This document shows, piece by piece, positions 1 through 11,342 of a DNA stretch of 64,000 nt (positions are counted from its first letter, which is position 1; each line of letters begins with the position of its first letter). A program made the position numbers and the translations under genes. Origin of the DNA: Primulina eburnea (taxonomy: Eukaryota; Streptophyta; Magnoliopsida; Lamiales; Gesneriaceae); NCBI RefSeq assembly GCF_022965805.1, contig NC_133115.1, forward strand, positions 30,371,321 to 30,435,320, read 5' to 3'. The notes under the pieces are model-generated. The model was not told where the DNA came from. It was given only the letters and a program-made list of their open reading frames with translations, and searched no databases.

Positions 1-64
1 AAATTTAAAAAAAAAATTTAAAAAAACCAAACAACAGACAATTTATTCGCAGATATGAGATCAC

Positions 65-3000
65 CTTCATTCATGCCTCGCTCATGGATTTCATCCACAA
101 AAACATGAGTTACGTCAGCCAGGTTGCGATCACTCAAGAGCCTGCGAAGCAAAATTCCACTGGTGCAAAAAAGCAAATGCGTGTTCTTGCTTTTCTTGCC
201 TTCTAATCGTACTTTAAATCCAACCTATCAAAATAATTTTTTATTTTTTTGAACAAAAATTTTCAAATAGGACGTTAACATATAGAGTTTACTAGTTTCA
301 TTACGATAATTGACAGGCGACAGCTTTTGCTTGTAATAAAAACAACAGAAAGGAAAAGATAGAAAGCAGGCCCACTGTTTCACCAAGAGGCTCTCCCCTC
401 TCTGCGGAGACTCTTTCTGCTACAGCCATGGCTGATATTCTTCGAGGCTGCGTGCAAATAATGTTACAGAATGCTCCCCGACCAGACTCTACCTCGGACT
501 CTAATATATACTGAGGAAGTTGAGTGGTCTTACCGCATCCAGTCTCCCCAGAAATCACTATAACCTAATATTAAAAGAGAAATCAGCAGTGCATCAATGC
601 AAACAAAAATTATTAAAGTTACGCGAACTGATATAATTGATGAACTTAAAGTTTTATCCAAGAACACAAAGCCTCGTCATTTTAGATACCATATGGCATA
701 TACAGAAAAAATATTCTAAGGAAGACAATTCCTTGGAAGGAAAAAACAGAGTTGCAAAAGGCATTGGGTATATTTTTGAGCTCCTATCAACCATCGGATA
801 AAACAGTCCCAAAAAGGAAACCATATGAATGGTAGCAGATCCTCCACCACAGCAAATTGTAAACCAAGTGCAGTAGGTCAAGGGACATGTCAGGAATGGC
901 TGCCACGGAAAATCTGTTTTCATGCTTCCAGCTAGAAAGGTCCTCTCAAACAAATTTAGTTGAGTTCTTTTCCTTTTTATATTGACCACTGTGACATGCG
1001 CAATTATGATGATATGGATCATATAATAAAAGACCTGCTAGAGATGTAAATTTTAGCAACAAATATTTCCACAAAGCAAGATCAAGTTAATGGCTTTCTA
1101 CTCTTTGCCACATGCAAGCTTCAGGAGTAAATGATAAACCGGAAACTGGTGTGAATGATTATGGTAAGTCTAACTCAGTTTATGTTTCTAGAATATGCAG
1201 GGAGGTCAAGCATGCAGTGCTGGTGTATTCACTGTCAAGTACAATGAAGTTCAACTCAGTTTATGTTGCCAAAATACGTATTGATCAAACATGTAGCAGT
1301 GGTATATTTTCGCTGTCAGAAACTTTTTGAAAGGTGAGATCATGGGGTCAATAAACCAGCTATCAACATACACCACTTTCACTATTTTTTGTTTTAAATT
1401 TGAAGAGAAAATTTATTCACATATTTTAGTAATCTACATAAAATAATAAAATCTTATAATGCCTATTGAGATGCAATCTGACTTTAAGATACCATCACTG
1501 CATAAGCTTTTAGGAGTTGTTGGTCATTAAAAATAAAGCACCTGATCGTCGGAGCACACAAAATGCTCATGCACATTTTTTGAAGATAACATGTTTTATG
1601 TTATGTAACATGGAAACATTTAATTCATGACAAATACTAAATGAAAATGATTATAGATTATTAAAGAATTGTGAGAGAAACTCATTTACACCTGCCAAGA
1701 ATAGGGTGTCAATTAAAAAGGTATGTTTCGAAGAAAGAGTATTAACGACATTGGAAAGAAGGAGAAAGACTGTCAAGAGAGAAATGCACTGCAAGTCCAA
1801 TGTTGAGGTTATATGCCAACCAAATTTACATACTCAAAGACCCTTGTAGATAATAAATGAAATAGACGTATAAAACAATGCTCATAATATGTTGACAATA
1901 CAGCTCTCTCAAAACCAGTATGATAGTTACCAAAAAATTGGATACACGAACTAATGTTTTCATTCTTTTCCTTGCACAACCTAAAGTACTTTGGCACTCT
2001 ATACAAATATTGTTCCAACCATTGCACCCACAACAAAAAAGTAATTGACCAATGACAGATTTCTAAGTCTCAAGGGAATTGAAGATAGATTAAACAAATC
2101 AGTTTTTTAGCTTTCGCATGCCCTTCTCAACGCTTTCACCGAAGTCAATAAACTAAATCTAATACTGAGAAACAAATTCGCAGCATAAAATCATTTCCAA
2201 TTGCTTTCTCATTTATGAAAGTATTTGTGGTAAGACACTTACCAATGCCATCTAACACGCTTAAAAAAGGCCATGTAACATGCTGATGACAAATATGGAA
2301 AGCAACACGAAATAATAACACCAGATTAGCTAAACAACCAAAGAAAATTAAAAAAGCATGACATAGTTTCTCAAAGGCAATGGCAACATAAATAAATTTG
2401 TCCATGTCTTTTAAGCAAATAGCAAAACTGCAAGGAAAAGGCAGCTGAAACACAACAATCTGGACTCAGTCTGATCTGAGGAATACATTAAACAAGAAAT
2501 CAGTGCGTGACTAGTTTGAACAATGGAAATGGGACTCTCAGCCCCAGAAAAATCTCGTCCTTGGTGTGACCGCCTCCAATAAAGAGGAATTGCCATTAAA
2601 TAAGTACGAAGAATCAGATCTTTTTCCCCACTTATCCCTTTCCCCACACGAGCCACGGGCAGGTATTCTTGAATAGGATGTACTACCAACAAAATTTTTG
2701 AATCTGATTGCAAGTTTTCAGTCACACTTATGACTGAAACAACAGGGTGAGGTGCAGTTCTTTACAACTGTGATTCAGAGTTGAAACATGACAATAAAAG
2801 CACAGAAATGAGCATAAGAGCTGAAATTAAACCTGATTCCGAGCTATAGCTTGAAGGAGCCTTTCCTTCTCCCTGAAGGTGGGGAGAGACCTTCTAAAAT
2901 CTAGCATCCTGTTGCCTTCAGGTGACTCCTGTGAATATGAGAAATACATTGGAAATGAACAGTTAATCGAGTCCCAGCACATAAAAACTCACAAGCATCC

Positions 3001-6000
3001 ATTATTAAAAAGAACACTACTAAAAGCATCTGGATTGTTAAAAAATTACGAGGTACTATGAGAGACACAATTTTATCACATGCTAATGTGATGCAAAAAA
3101 ATAACATTGATTAGTGTACAGTGTCCATAGCTACTGCAACAGGGTAAACTATCATCTTTTGAGCTAAATATAAATGAAAAACCATGGCATTTAGAAGTAT
3201 AAATCTAGGACCTCATTGGTTTCCCGGTATCAAAACTGGTAATCGGATCATTCATCATTTGTAGTTCCACAAATGAAATCTATTCTGAAGTAAGTTGACA
3301 CAAATGCAACTATATTATACAAGTTTTAGTTTAATAATCATAATATAATTATACATTATTTATTAAGTATTACATTCTCATTGCTGAAACTGAATAGTTG
3401 ATTTTATCATCTTAGCAACACATTAAACAATTTATTTCACAGAGTAATATTTTTAATAACATTAATCTATCTACTATATTAAGGGTAAGACCATGAGACC
3501 AACAATTGGATTCATGCTATGGCCACTTTTTCTTCTTTTTTTGCTTTTCCTGTTTTTTTTCAGCCACTTTTTCTTTCTTTTTTTTCAATTTTACCATTTC
3601 TTTTTCTTTTTCTAATTTTTTTTTTTTTGCAGAGTTCCCATTTCAATTTTGCCATTTCTTTTCCATTTTCTTTTTTTGCAAAGTTCCCAAATTGAAGTAT
3701 GGCCATTAATTTTTACAATTATGATATCATCAATATTTTAATATAAAAAAAAGATTGTAACAAGCTTGCACCGGTGCCCTAGTAATCAATTAAGAATCCC
3801 AGGTGTTACATGTCAGTTTCGCCATGTATTTCAGAACTATCAAATAAAAGAAAGTAGTTATTAAATATTATTAAATCTTATGTGGTACTGATTCAATACA
3901 TAGAGATAATGCCGGCAATATGCCAAATTTGAGTAGAAACTTCAGAGTATTCTCCAGTGAGGTTCTCCTACGTAGGAGTTCAACTTTAATCATTAATTAG
4001 TTTTTTACAAAAAAGTTCTTCTTGACAAAAAAAATTGAGATGATCAAAGGAAAAACCTTTTAGTGGACTATGTTTGACATGTGCTTACACATAATTTTCT
4101 TCACATAAATAAAGAAAATCAGTTCTAGAAACAAAAAGTTTATGAAGAAGTTTACCACTCTCAGAACCATTATTTAATATATCATATACACTAATTATAG
4201 AAAAAGATTTTCAAATAAAATTTCATATTAGGCTCAAATCGCGAGCTTCGAAAGGAAATGAGTAGCCAAATATGAAACAAAACACAAGCAAGTAGCAACA
4301 GCGGGGAGCATAACATTTGAAATGGGAACAAAAAAGTAAAACATTTTCAAGTTCTCCAACTGAAAAAATATTTTCCATATGATGATTCAGAAACAAAAGG
4401 AAACACAGGAAGCCAATTTGATCACCCAGAAATTTGTACACGTAGCTCAGATGAACTACTTTGTCGACAAAACTACACAAGCAGACATTATGTGCTCCCT
4501 ATACATACTTGCGTGCAGAAAAACTTGTTTTAAAAATGAAAATCATGATACCTGCCAAGTTCTCTGCATATTACGCATGCGCAAACTCTGCCTCTGGAGA
4601 ACTTTCTCCATAACAGAAGCATCGAGGAATGACTCGGCATTTTCATCAGTATTCGCATTTTCAACATGATTTTTGGTATCCAATTCACTCAAAGAAGGAT
4701 CTGCTTTTTCAGAGTTCAGCAATGTCCTGTCAAGATGTTCCTGGAGCAAACCCTCCACCCTCCTTTGCAAGCTCAATGGGATCACAACCTGAAACAGAAT
4801 TAAGAGACTCCAGACTGAAAACCAGGAAATCAGTACCAAAACATTTCAATGGTGTTGATCACACTAGTAGGAAACTGTAAATATTGAGCGAGAACACGCA
4901 GACAGGACACTCCATAACCTAGAAAGCTGGTAACAGAACTTGTGCTGAGACTGCAGCTCGGTTCAAACATAGATCTAAGGTATGGGATTCAGATTTCAAA
5001 TAAAGAAAAATATTGTCTGAGAACATGGACAAGATACTCCAAAAACCAGAAAGCTGAAACAGAATTTGTGATGAAACTGCAGCTCGGTCTCAAAAATAGA
5101 TTTAAGGTATGGGGTGAAGTATGGAACATGGTCGTGATCATATTTCTATCAAATAATCATACTGACTGATAAGACATCCACAGCACTCATAAACTATAAA
5201 GCTAATACTAGGATAAAATAATGATGATCAAAATATATCGTGATATTTAAAAACAGCAAACACTGTTTTCTATTAAGTAATACAAATACAATATTTATAT
5301 GACAAGAATGAGAAATTATGTTAGTAGGTTGTAGTTTATTGGCGTAGTGTTTCGTTTTGTGAAAGCTATGTCAGAATTAAGTGCAACTTCAAGGACACAA
5401 ACATAAATTTTTTATTGTGTTAAGTGCCACATCTAAGAGAAATGGATCTTTAGGGTGATATAAGGGACAACGTAACCTGACATAAAACATCAAATAGTAT
5501 TTATCAAATATTCACTGGAAATCTTTTCTTACCTCCCTTTGAGGGCGCTTGTCATCCAAATCTGGTCTGTAGTTAGGAAGAGGAACCTTGCTTGCAACTA
5601 CCACTTTACCATACAGTTCACTGAAGAGGGCAATTCACAAAGATCAGAATGGTCTCCTCACTAACACATCTGACAAATGTAACTCACCCTTGCGTACCAG
5701 TAAAGCCCCATGTGTTTAGCAAGTCTGGCTATTTGTTCAAAGTCTCTCCTGTCTCTTTTATCTCTAGACACAATTTCTTGATCTTTATCATTACGTGACA
5801 GCATGCTCAGCTTCCATTTCCACTCATCAATGTTCACCACTGATGATGACGCCTACATTCAAACACTTTCATGTTTACATTAAATCAACTTTGGATTGAG
5901 ATCCTCATTTGTACAACGCAACTAATGCCATTATTTTCAGTATAAACATTTTAATGATTTCCCCTATGACAGAAAAGCAATGTTGTAGATGCCATGACAG

Positions 6001-6859
6001 ACAAAAGAACAAATTTAAGGAACTTAAATTCCTTTCAGTCCTCGACAATAATCAGTTTTCATGTTCGTCACTCAAGTATGTGCTGCCAGTTTTAATCTAG
6101 CAAAAGCTATAAGTTTTGTGCTTGGACATTTCTGAATTTAAGAGGGCAAATCAATTAGACCATAATCCTCTGTATTCCTTACCACCCTCTCTCCCCCAGC
6201 CCTATATTCATTAAATTAAAGTTTTCCAACACTCTAAAAATATAGATAAAACACTACATAACGTGACTTAAACTAATCATACTCGTTATAAACCTGTCTT
6301 TGTACCTAACTTCATCGCAGAAATCTATTCATTGCTTCTGCTGTAATTTTTTACTAACAAAAGAAACGAAAAACAAAAAAAAACCCAGGTTTCGCCTAGA
6401 AAAAAATTTAAAAGAGCGTGATTCCATAACACACACAAAAAAAATTCTTCTTTGACGCAGGAACAACCATTTCTTGACGAACAAAAGACAATCAGAACCA
6501 AAATGCAAGAATCACACACGGAAAAAAAAATCAAACATATTCAGCACATTTATATAAAAGAAGAGTAAAAGGAAATTTACCGGGTGGTTTTCATAATCAC
6601 ATTCGTACTCATCATCAGAGAACTGCTCGGCGGCATAGCCACAAAACCCGCTCCGAAAAATAACAGGATCGCTACTTAACTTCTGCAGCTTAAACCTACG
6701 AAAATTTTCCGTAAAATTACATAAACAAGCACGATTGCCGGCATATAGGACATTTATGATATCTGGGTTCAGCGGGAATAGGAATGTTGAAGAAAGATGC
6801 GAGTGATTCCACGATTTTCTAGCAGTACGTGCAAGAAAGCCTCCGAGCCGGGAACGCAT
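65..6859 (-). CDS. DExH3: DExH-box ATP-dependent RNA helicase, DExH3-like (5' seven exons; 3' part beyond window)
   Basis: This is the N-terminal half of a DEAH/RHA-type RNA helicase that unwinds RNA with ATP. Exons on the minus strand are 6581-6859, 5698-5852, 5533-5620, 4552-4788, 2833-2928, 376-564 and 65-224. Phases join cleanly, and the gene continues past base 1. Exon 1 holds an Arg-rich N-terminus, possibly organelle-targeting, and the acidic [14 protein letters not shown] stretch. Exons 2-4 carry [37 protein letters not shown] and [21 protein letters not shown]. Exon 5 ends in LLQAIARNQ. Exon 6 has motif [10 protein letters not shown] and motif Ia TQPRRISA. Exon 7 has motif II DEIHERG, so the ATPase residues seen are intact. 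The order and wording match my memory of Arabidopsis DExH3, a DHX36-like protein. The start ATG at 6859 is the first one in frame with exon 1. The exon 2 donor reads GTACGC, chosen because only it keeps the family frame (GLY-C-ELYGK). The other GT-AG sites look ordinary. The large introns (up to 2.3 kb) hold only repeats. Confidence 0.93.
1172..1325. repeat. Imperfect tandem duplication in helicase intron 5
   Basis: Two units about 81 bp apart begin AACTCAGTTTATGTT (1172 and 1253). They share diverged downstream words (CAAGCATGCAGTGCTGGT / CAAACATGTAGCAGTGGT). The repeat is intronic and noncoding, and the short frame across it is spurious. The remainder of this 2268-bp intron (565-2832) shows nothing else recognisable. 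Confidence 0.6.
3525..3690. repeat. Polypyrimidine (T/C) low-complexity tract in helicase intron 4
   Basis: About 165 bp are almost purely T and C on the plus strand, with short TTTTTC-type blocks. On the gene strand this is an A/G-rich run inside the intron at 2929-4551. It gives a spurious Phe/Ser-rich reading frame. It is probably microsatellite-like slippage. Confidence 0.7.
4890..5120. repeat. Imperfect tandem duplication in helicase intron 3
   Basis: Two units with a period of about 129 bp start GAGAACA at 4890 and 5019. They share AGAAAGCTG, CAGAA.TTGTG, CTGCAGCTCGGT and TAAGGTATGGG. The repeat is intronic (intron 4789-5532) and is only a local duplication. Confidence 0.7.
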
Positions 6860-7060
6860 GATTGGTCTACGGGCGAGAAGCGACGGAGCATGGCGGGTTT
6901 TTGTTGGTTTTCAACCCCTTTCGGGGGTTCTACAGTTGCACCTAAAACCTCCAATAAGAGTAAGACTTACAATTACAACAAAATTCAAGGGAAAACAAGG
7001 AATAATCCAATGATGACAAACTGGATTGATCCAGTTACGAAAAACTCGAGTCAGTGATAA
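6860..7060 (-). promoter_or_regulatory. Helicase 5' leader/upstream region with overlapping uORF and GC hairpin
   Basis: Upstream of the helicase ATG, a 61-codon frame runs 6954 to 6769 on the minus strand and overlaps the main start in another frame. A short stem-loop lies at 6913-6929: AACCCC pairs with GGGGTT around a TTTCG loop. If transcription begins above 6954, both would sit in the 5' leader and could reduce initiation at 6859. The transcription start is not known, and no clear TATA box was seen. From about 7060 to 7295 nothing else was recognised. Confidence 0.3.
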
Positions 7061-7295
7061 AAATTCAAATTAAATAAGGATCAAATGATGAAAATTGAGA
7101 CCTAAAATCAATCCAATTAAAAAATTAGATTCGAACTCGACCAGTGATGAAAACTCGACCCAAGAAATCTTCTGGGCTTTATATATTTTCATGCATAAAA
7201 AGTTCAATATTGATATTTTTTGTGTGGTAAAAATGGGTTTTTGCACAATTTTGCTTGGTTGGAGTCCCAGTTATTTCAAATAAGTTTTTGTTAAT

Positions 7296-7436
7296 TTTTT
7301 TCTTTTAAAAAAAATGAAAAAGACAAATATACTCTCAAGTTCATTCTATTTTATTCAATTAAATATGTCATACTCTCCGCTGTTCCAATAAAATGACGGC
7401 GAGTTTTATATATTTTAATGACTCCAAAATTCAGGT
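7296..7436. repeat. Dispersed noncoding repeat, copy 1 (paired with 17298-17431)
   Basis: An A-run followed by ATGAAAAAGAC, TACTCTC, CAATAAAATGA and TATATATTTTAA.GACTCCAAAA recurs with moderate divergence at 17298-17431. The two copies lie on either side of the old Athila/Tat gag relic and the younger element inside it. They may be ends of a decayed element or two copies of an unrelated repeat. No coding potential was seen. Confidence 0.5.
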
Positions 7437-7482
7437 TATCGAATTTTTTTTAATGTTATAATACATTACTATTATAAGTAGG

Positions 7483-7633
7483 TTTTAATCTATGAGACGG
7501 GTCAACCCTACTCATATTAACAATAAAAAGTAATACTCTTAGCATAAAAAATAATATTTTTTCATGGATAACCCAAATAAGAGACTCGACTCACGAATAC
7601 GACCCGTGAGACCGTCTCACACAAGTTTTTGCC
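7483..7633 (-). mobile_element. GTGAGAC-type MITE, truncated copy (MULE-like family)
   Basis: This is the same family as the full copy at 23997-24178, in reverse orientation. It lacks the outer part of its left end, starting near GTGAGACGGG, and ends CACAAGTTTTTGCC. No target duplication is visible because one terminus is missing. Confidence 0.75.
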
Positions 7634-7703
7634 TACTTTTATATATGTTAAGGTCTTGTTTGAAATGGGTTGGTTGATGAAATATTTGCAACGTTAATTT
7701 TTT

Positions 7704-7888
7704 GGCAAAAACTTGTGTGAGACAGTTTCACATGTCGTATTTTGTGAGACAGATCTCTTATTTGGGTCATCCATGAAAAATATTACTTTTATGCTAAGAA
7801 TATTACTTTTTATTGTAAATATTGGTAGCTAGGGTTGACATGTCTCACAGATAAAGATTCGTGAGACTGTCTCACAAGAGGCCTACTG
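7704..7888 (+). mobile_element. GTGAGAC-type MITE, 185 bp, 9-bp TSD TAATTTTTT
   Basis: A full-length copy running GGCAAAAACTTGTGTGAGAC to GTCTCACAAGAGGCCTACTG. TAATTTTTT is duplicated directly at 7695-7703 and 7889-7897. A 9-bp target duplication is the Mutator-superfamily size. Confidence 0.85.
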
Positions 7889-8264
7889 TAATTTTTTTAT
7901 ATATATTTTAAGGTGAAGCACATTCATATTCATGTTTTTCCTCCTTTTAGTGATCCAAAAATCAAATATTATAAATTAAATTAATTTTTCAGGATGAATA
8001 ATATGATTATGTATGACTCTAATTACTTATAAAATTTGAGTCATATTTTTAATGAAACAAGAATATATAAAAATTTCATGCCTTGTCTTTAATGTGGTTT
8101 ACGACATTGATTATTTACTTCTCAATATCTTTTCAATACAACTATTATCATATTTTACTGAGAGTATTAGATTCATAGTTAAATATTAACTGTTGGAGAT
8201 TTAAGTTAAATGTTTTTCATTAGGACAAAATTTATATCTGTTTTCAAGACACAACTTTATTTCT

Positions 8265-8480
8265 TTATACTCGTGGCAACACAGAGATGCACCTATTTGG
8301 GTACTAATGGATCAAGCTGTTAGACTCATGAGTTCGAAGAGTTGTATGTCTATCTATTAGTGATATCTCACATCTTTTATAAATAAGTCTTATTTTTTTC
8401 CTACCGTCAGCTCTGTCTTTCATTGAGATAGTATACTCGTGAAGATCTGGCATCACTATTTTACAGCTTACTGACCGACG
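8265..8480. repeat. LTR-like repeat related to the TRIM remnant at 32130-32580
   Basis: Shared words with 32370-32580 include GGTACTAATG / GTGCTAATGAGTC, CTGTTAGAC.CATGAGTT, TATCTAT, GTCTTA and TTTTCCTA. It is probably a diverged TRIM-type LTR fragment without a partner here. Bases 7900-8264 are AT-rich, and nothing was recognised in them. Confidence 0.4.
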
Positions 8481-8544
8481 ATTTCGGTTGGGAATAAATC
8501 TAGCAAGCGGACTAGGTCAAGTATAATAATTGGATTATGAGCCC

Positions 8545-9605
8545 ATGTATCATACCCTCAGAGAGCTTAACAGTTTCGAAATCAATAAGTTTCCTCTTTT
8601 TAGTCAAAATATCTTTCAAGAATTTAGCATAAGAAGGCATTTGATTCAAAGCCTCCGCAAAAGAAATATTTATGTGCAATTTCTTAAAAACTTCAAGAAA
8701 TTTTGAAAATTGTTGATCCAATTGTAGCTGCCTTGCTCTTTGAGAAAAATGAAGTGTATTAATATCAGTATTATCACTAGAATCAAACTCCTCACCTTTC
8801 TTACATGTCTTCCGTGTAGTGGTGGTGTGAGTGTTTTATTCCTTAGCATCTTCCATTTTTGATTTCATTTCTCTATCATTCTTTTCCTCCACATCTATAG
8901 AATTCTGCTTCTTTGGTTCCTCTTCCTCGGCCTTGATCACTGTACTCACTGCATTCACTCCTTTCAGATTTCTCTCGGTATAACTTGGTAGTGTTCCAAG
9001 GGGTCAATTTGCTAACTAGTTGATATTTGACCCATTTGATCTTCCAACCTTTGCAATATAGTATCATGATTTTTCAGCCTCGTTTCCATCCCCGAAACAT
9101 GTTTCATCATAAAATCCTCATAAATTGATCTTTGATCTTCTTGCTTGAATCCTGGATGTGCTGCAGGTACCAATAATCCTTGTTGTCTCACTTGTTGAGG
9201 AATGGACATTGGAAGAATATGTGTTGGATTAAGGGAATTCTCAGTATTCCTCCAAGATAAATTAGGATGATTTCTCCATCTTGGATTATACGTTGAAATG
9301 TATGGATTTGATTGTTGTCTCCATTGATTCCCCACGTAATTCTCTGCTTCTTCATCAAAATTGGGTTGTTCCTCGATGGTTATTCATTCGACTTGATTTG
9401 CTTGATTTGGTTGCAACTGAGAAAATTTATTGGTCAACCCGTCAATCTTAGCAGTAAGTGAATTCAACACAGCCATTTCAAGGACTCCAGCCTTCTTTTC
9501 TCGTTTAATGTCCGGCCAACCCGTACTATTTTTGGCCATATTTGAAATTATTTCCAAGGCAACTCGTGGAGTCTTCCTGTATAAGCTACCATTGGCTGCC
9601 GCATC
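8545..9605 (-). pseudogene. Ty3/gypsy (Athila/Tat-type) gag remnant, downstream part
   Basis: Minus-strand reading gives typical plant Athila/Tat capsid and linker words. From 9605 downward these are AANGSLYRKTPRVALEIISNMA, then a Gln/Asn-rich linker, then QFSKFLEVFKKLHINISFAEALNQMPSYAKFLKDILTKKRKL near 8550-8710. Several frame changes and stops show it is dead. Its upstream part lies at 17091-17290: the two joined across the 7.5-kb insertion read straight on (NGVDPSVLFHARC then AANGSLYR). Nothing of its pol was found left of 8545. Confidence 0.8.
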
Positions 9606-11342
9606 TGTGGGGACCCGGATGCTAATCAAGTTCTTAATCATCATTGGGACTAATTAATCAATTATAAAACAGGGTCTAATTTTTTTTTTAAAATGCGGAA
9701 CGTAGTGAAATCAAACTAATATACATATCAGTATAAAATACAATACAAGTCCTGTACTGCATGCATCCAAAATATACTAAGGTTCAACATCTAAATATCA
9801 AGTGTCAAAACCCTATATACATCCAAGTCCGAAGTCTCCACTCTATCACGATCTCTCCTCATCTCCTGGACCCTGATCCTGTCCCACATGTTGTCATGTA
9901 CACATACAGACAAGACAACAGCCGGATAACTCCGGTGAGAATAAATCCCAGTATAAATCAACGAAACATGCAATCATATAAACAAATATAAAGCATGTAA
10001 TCAGGTAACCGTAATATGCATCAAAATCTGAAACATAATTACAATTCTACGATTCAGACTAGACTCCATCCTAGTCTAGGGATCCCGGTTTCCAGATGTG
10101 GTGTTCCTATATCGAATTCCGTAATAGAAGGAACTCTGTTCCTATTACTCGATATAACCAAATATGGTGTTCCTATATCGAATTCCGTAATAGAGAATTC
10201 CAATCCTAATTACTCGATATAACCAGCATCCGGTGTCCTGACCTATCCGTCATGGACTATAGCTCTATCGCTAATATCATTATCTTGAGACATCGTGCAA
10301 TGTTCCCGTGGCGATTCCACCACTATCAGGAACTTCTGTCACAAGATTACTCATCTGATACCTGCTATCTATAATCCAAGAAAACAAGTACATCAATCAA
10401 ATCAATGCAAATATCAATGCAATAAAGTAAAGTATGTGATTTAGGGAAACTCAAGTCTAATCCGACTCAAGTCGATCTCCCAATACCACATTGACTTATA
10501 CATTTCGTTTGTAGTCACGATCTAATGCAATATCACTTCTGAACTCAAGGCTGTCTCTGTAAATCTGAAACGACATACCGGGAATACTAATATCAATATT
10601 CCATTCTCAATTCAATTCTGAATCTTGTTAATCTGGATTTAATTCAAAATCAACGGTATAACGGTACAATCTCGATATCCCGTCAATACAACATCACCAG
10701 ATATTAATTACAAATCATAACCCATATTCGATACAATTTGTAATCAGTCTATAATCCAAATCTATTCAATTCTCAATCAATATAATCAGAAAATCATAAC
10801 AATTCCAGAATCAATCCGTTTTCTGATCTGACTTCGATTATGCAATGTCTAGTATTCCTAGAACACATCACAATGATCAAATCACAATTCCTCCAATACA
10901 TGAATTTCAAATCATGCTAGAACATAATAAAACTTACGTCCTTATGTAGTTCTTGACGAGAGGATCTCAAAACTGTGCTTGGATTGAAAATCGGACGAGC
11001 GGATCTTGTAAAATCAGATTTCTAGTCTTCGAAAGAAACTTGAAAATCTCCTATGGGTTTTCTCGATTCTTGCTGTTTCTTTATGAAGGAAGGAAGTTTT
11101 ATATATCCTAATGCATGACAAGTGTCCCACTTATTTCCAATATTTGCACTTTAGTCCCTCAAGTCTTTACTATTTGCAATTCAGTCCTCAAAACTCTTTT
11201 TAATTCCATTTCAATCCTAATTAATCACAAAATTTGTGGAATTTAATTCATCATTCCAAAATTCGTAAATTAAATAATCTCGGATTAAAATGATATAATC
11301 TCGGTTTAAAATAATATCATTTCTATAATCTCGGACCTTACA
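9606..11342 (-). repeat. 3' LTR (by element orientation) of the gag-only element
   Basis: 1737 bp, TGTGGGGACC to ..CTTACA on the plus strand (TG..CA ends). It is nearly identical to 15354-17090 and of the same length. It contains an internal partial duplication around GTGTTCCTATATCGAATTCC (10100 and 10166). Short frames within it are duplicated in both LTRs and are not genes. Confidence 0.95.

Noticed and set aside
3506..3709. Phe/Ser-rich open frame
   Set aside because: A pure translation of an intronic T/C tract.
7483..7888. Possible CRISPR-like or tandem array from repeated GTGAGAC motifs
   Set aside because: The motifs belong to two oppositely oriented MITE copies; no regular spacing or spacer structure.
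9761..10222. Short frames repeated at 15509-15970
   Set aside because: They are duplicated only because they lie in the two LTRs of the same element; no protein features.
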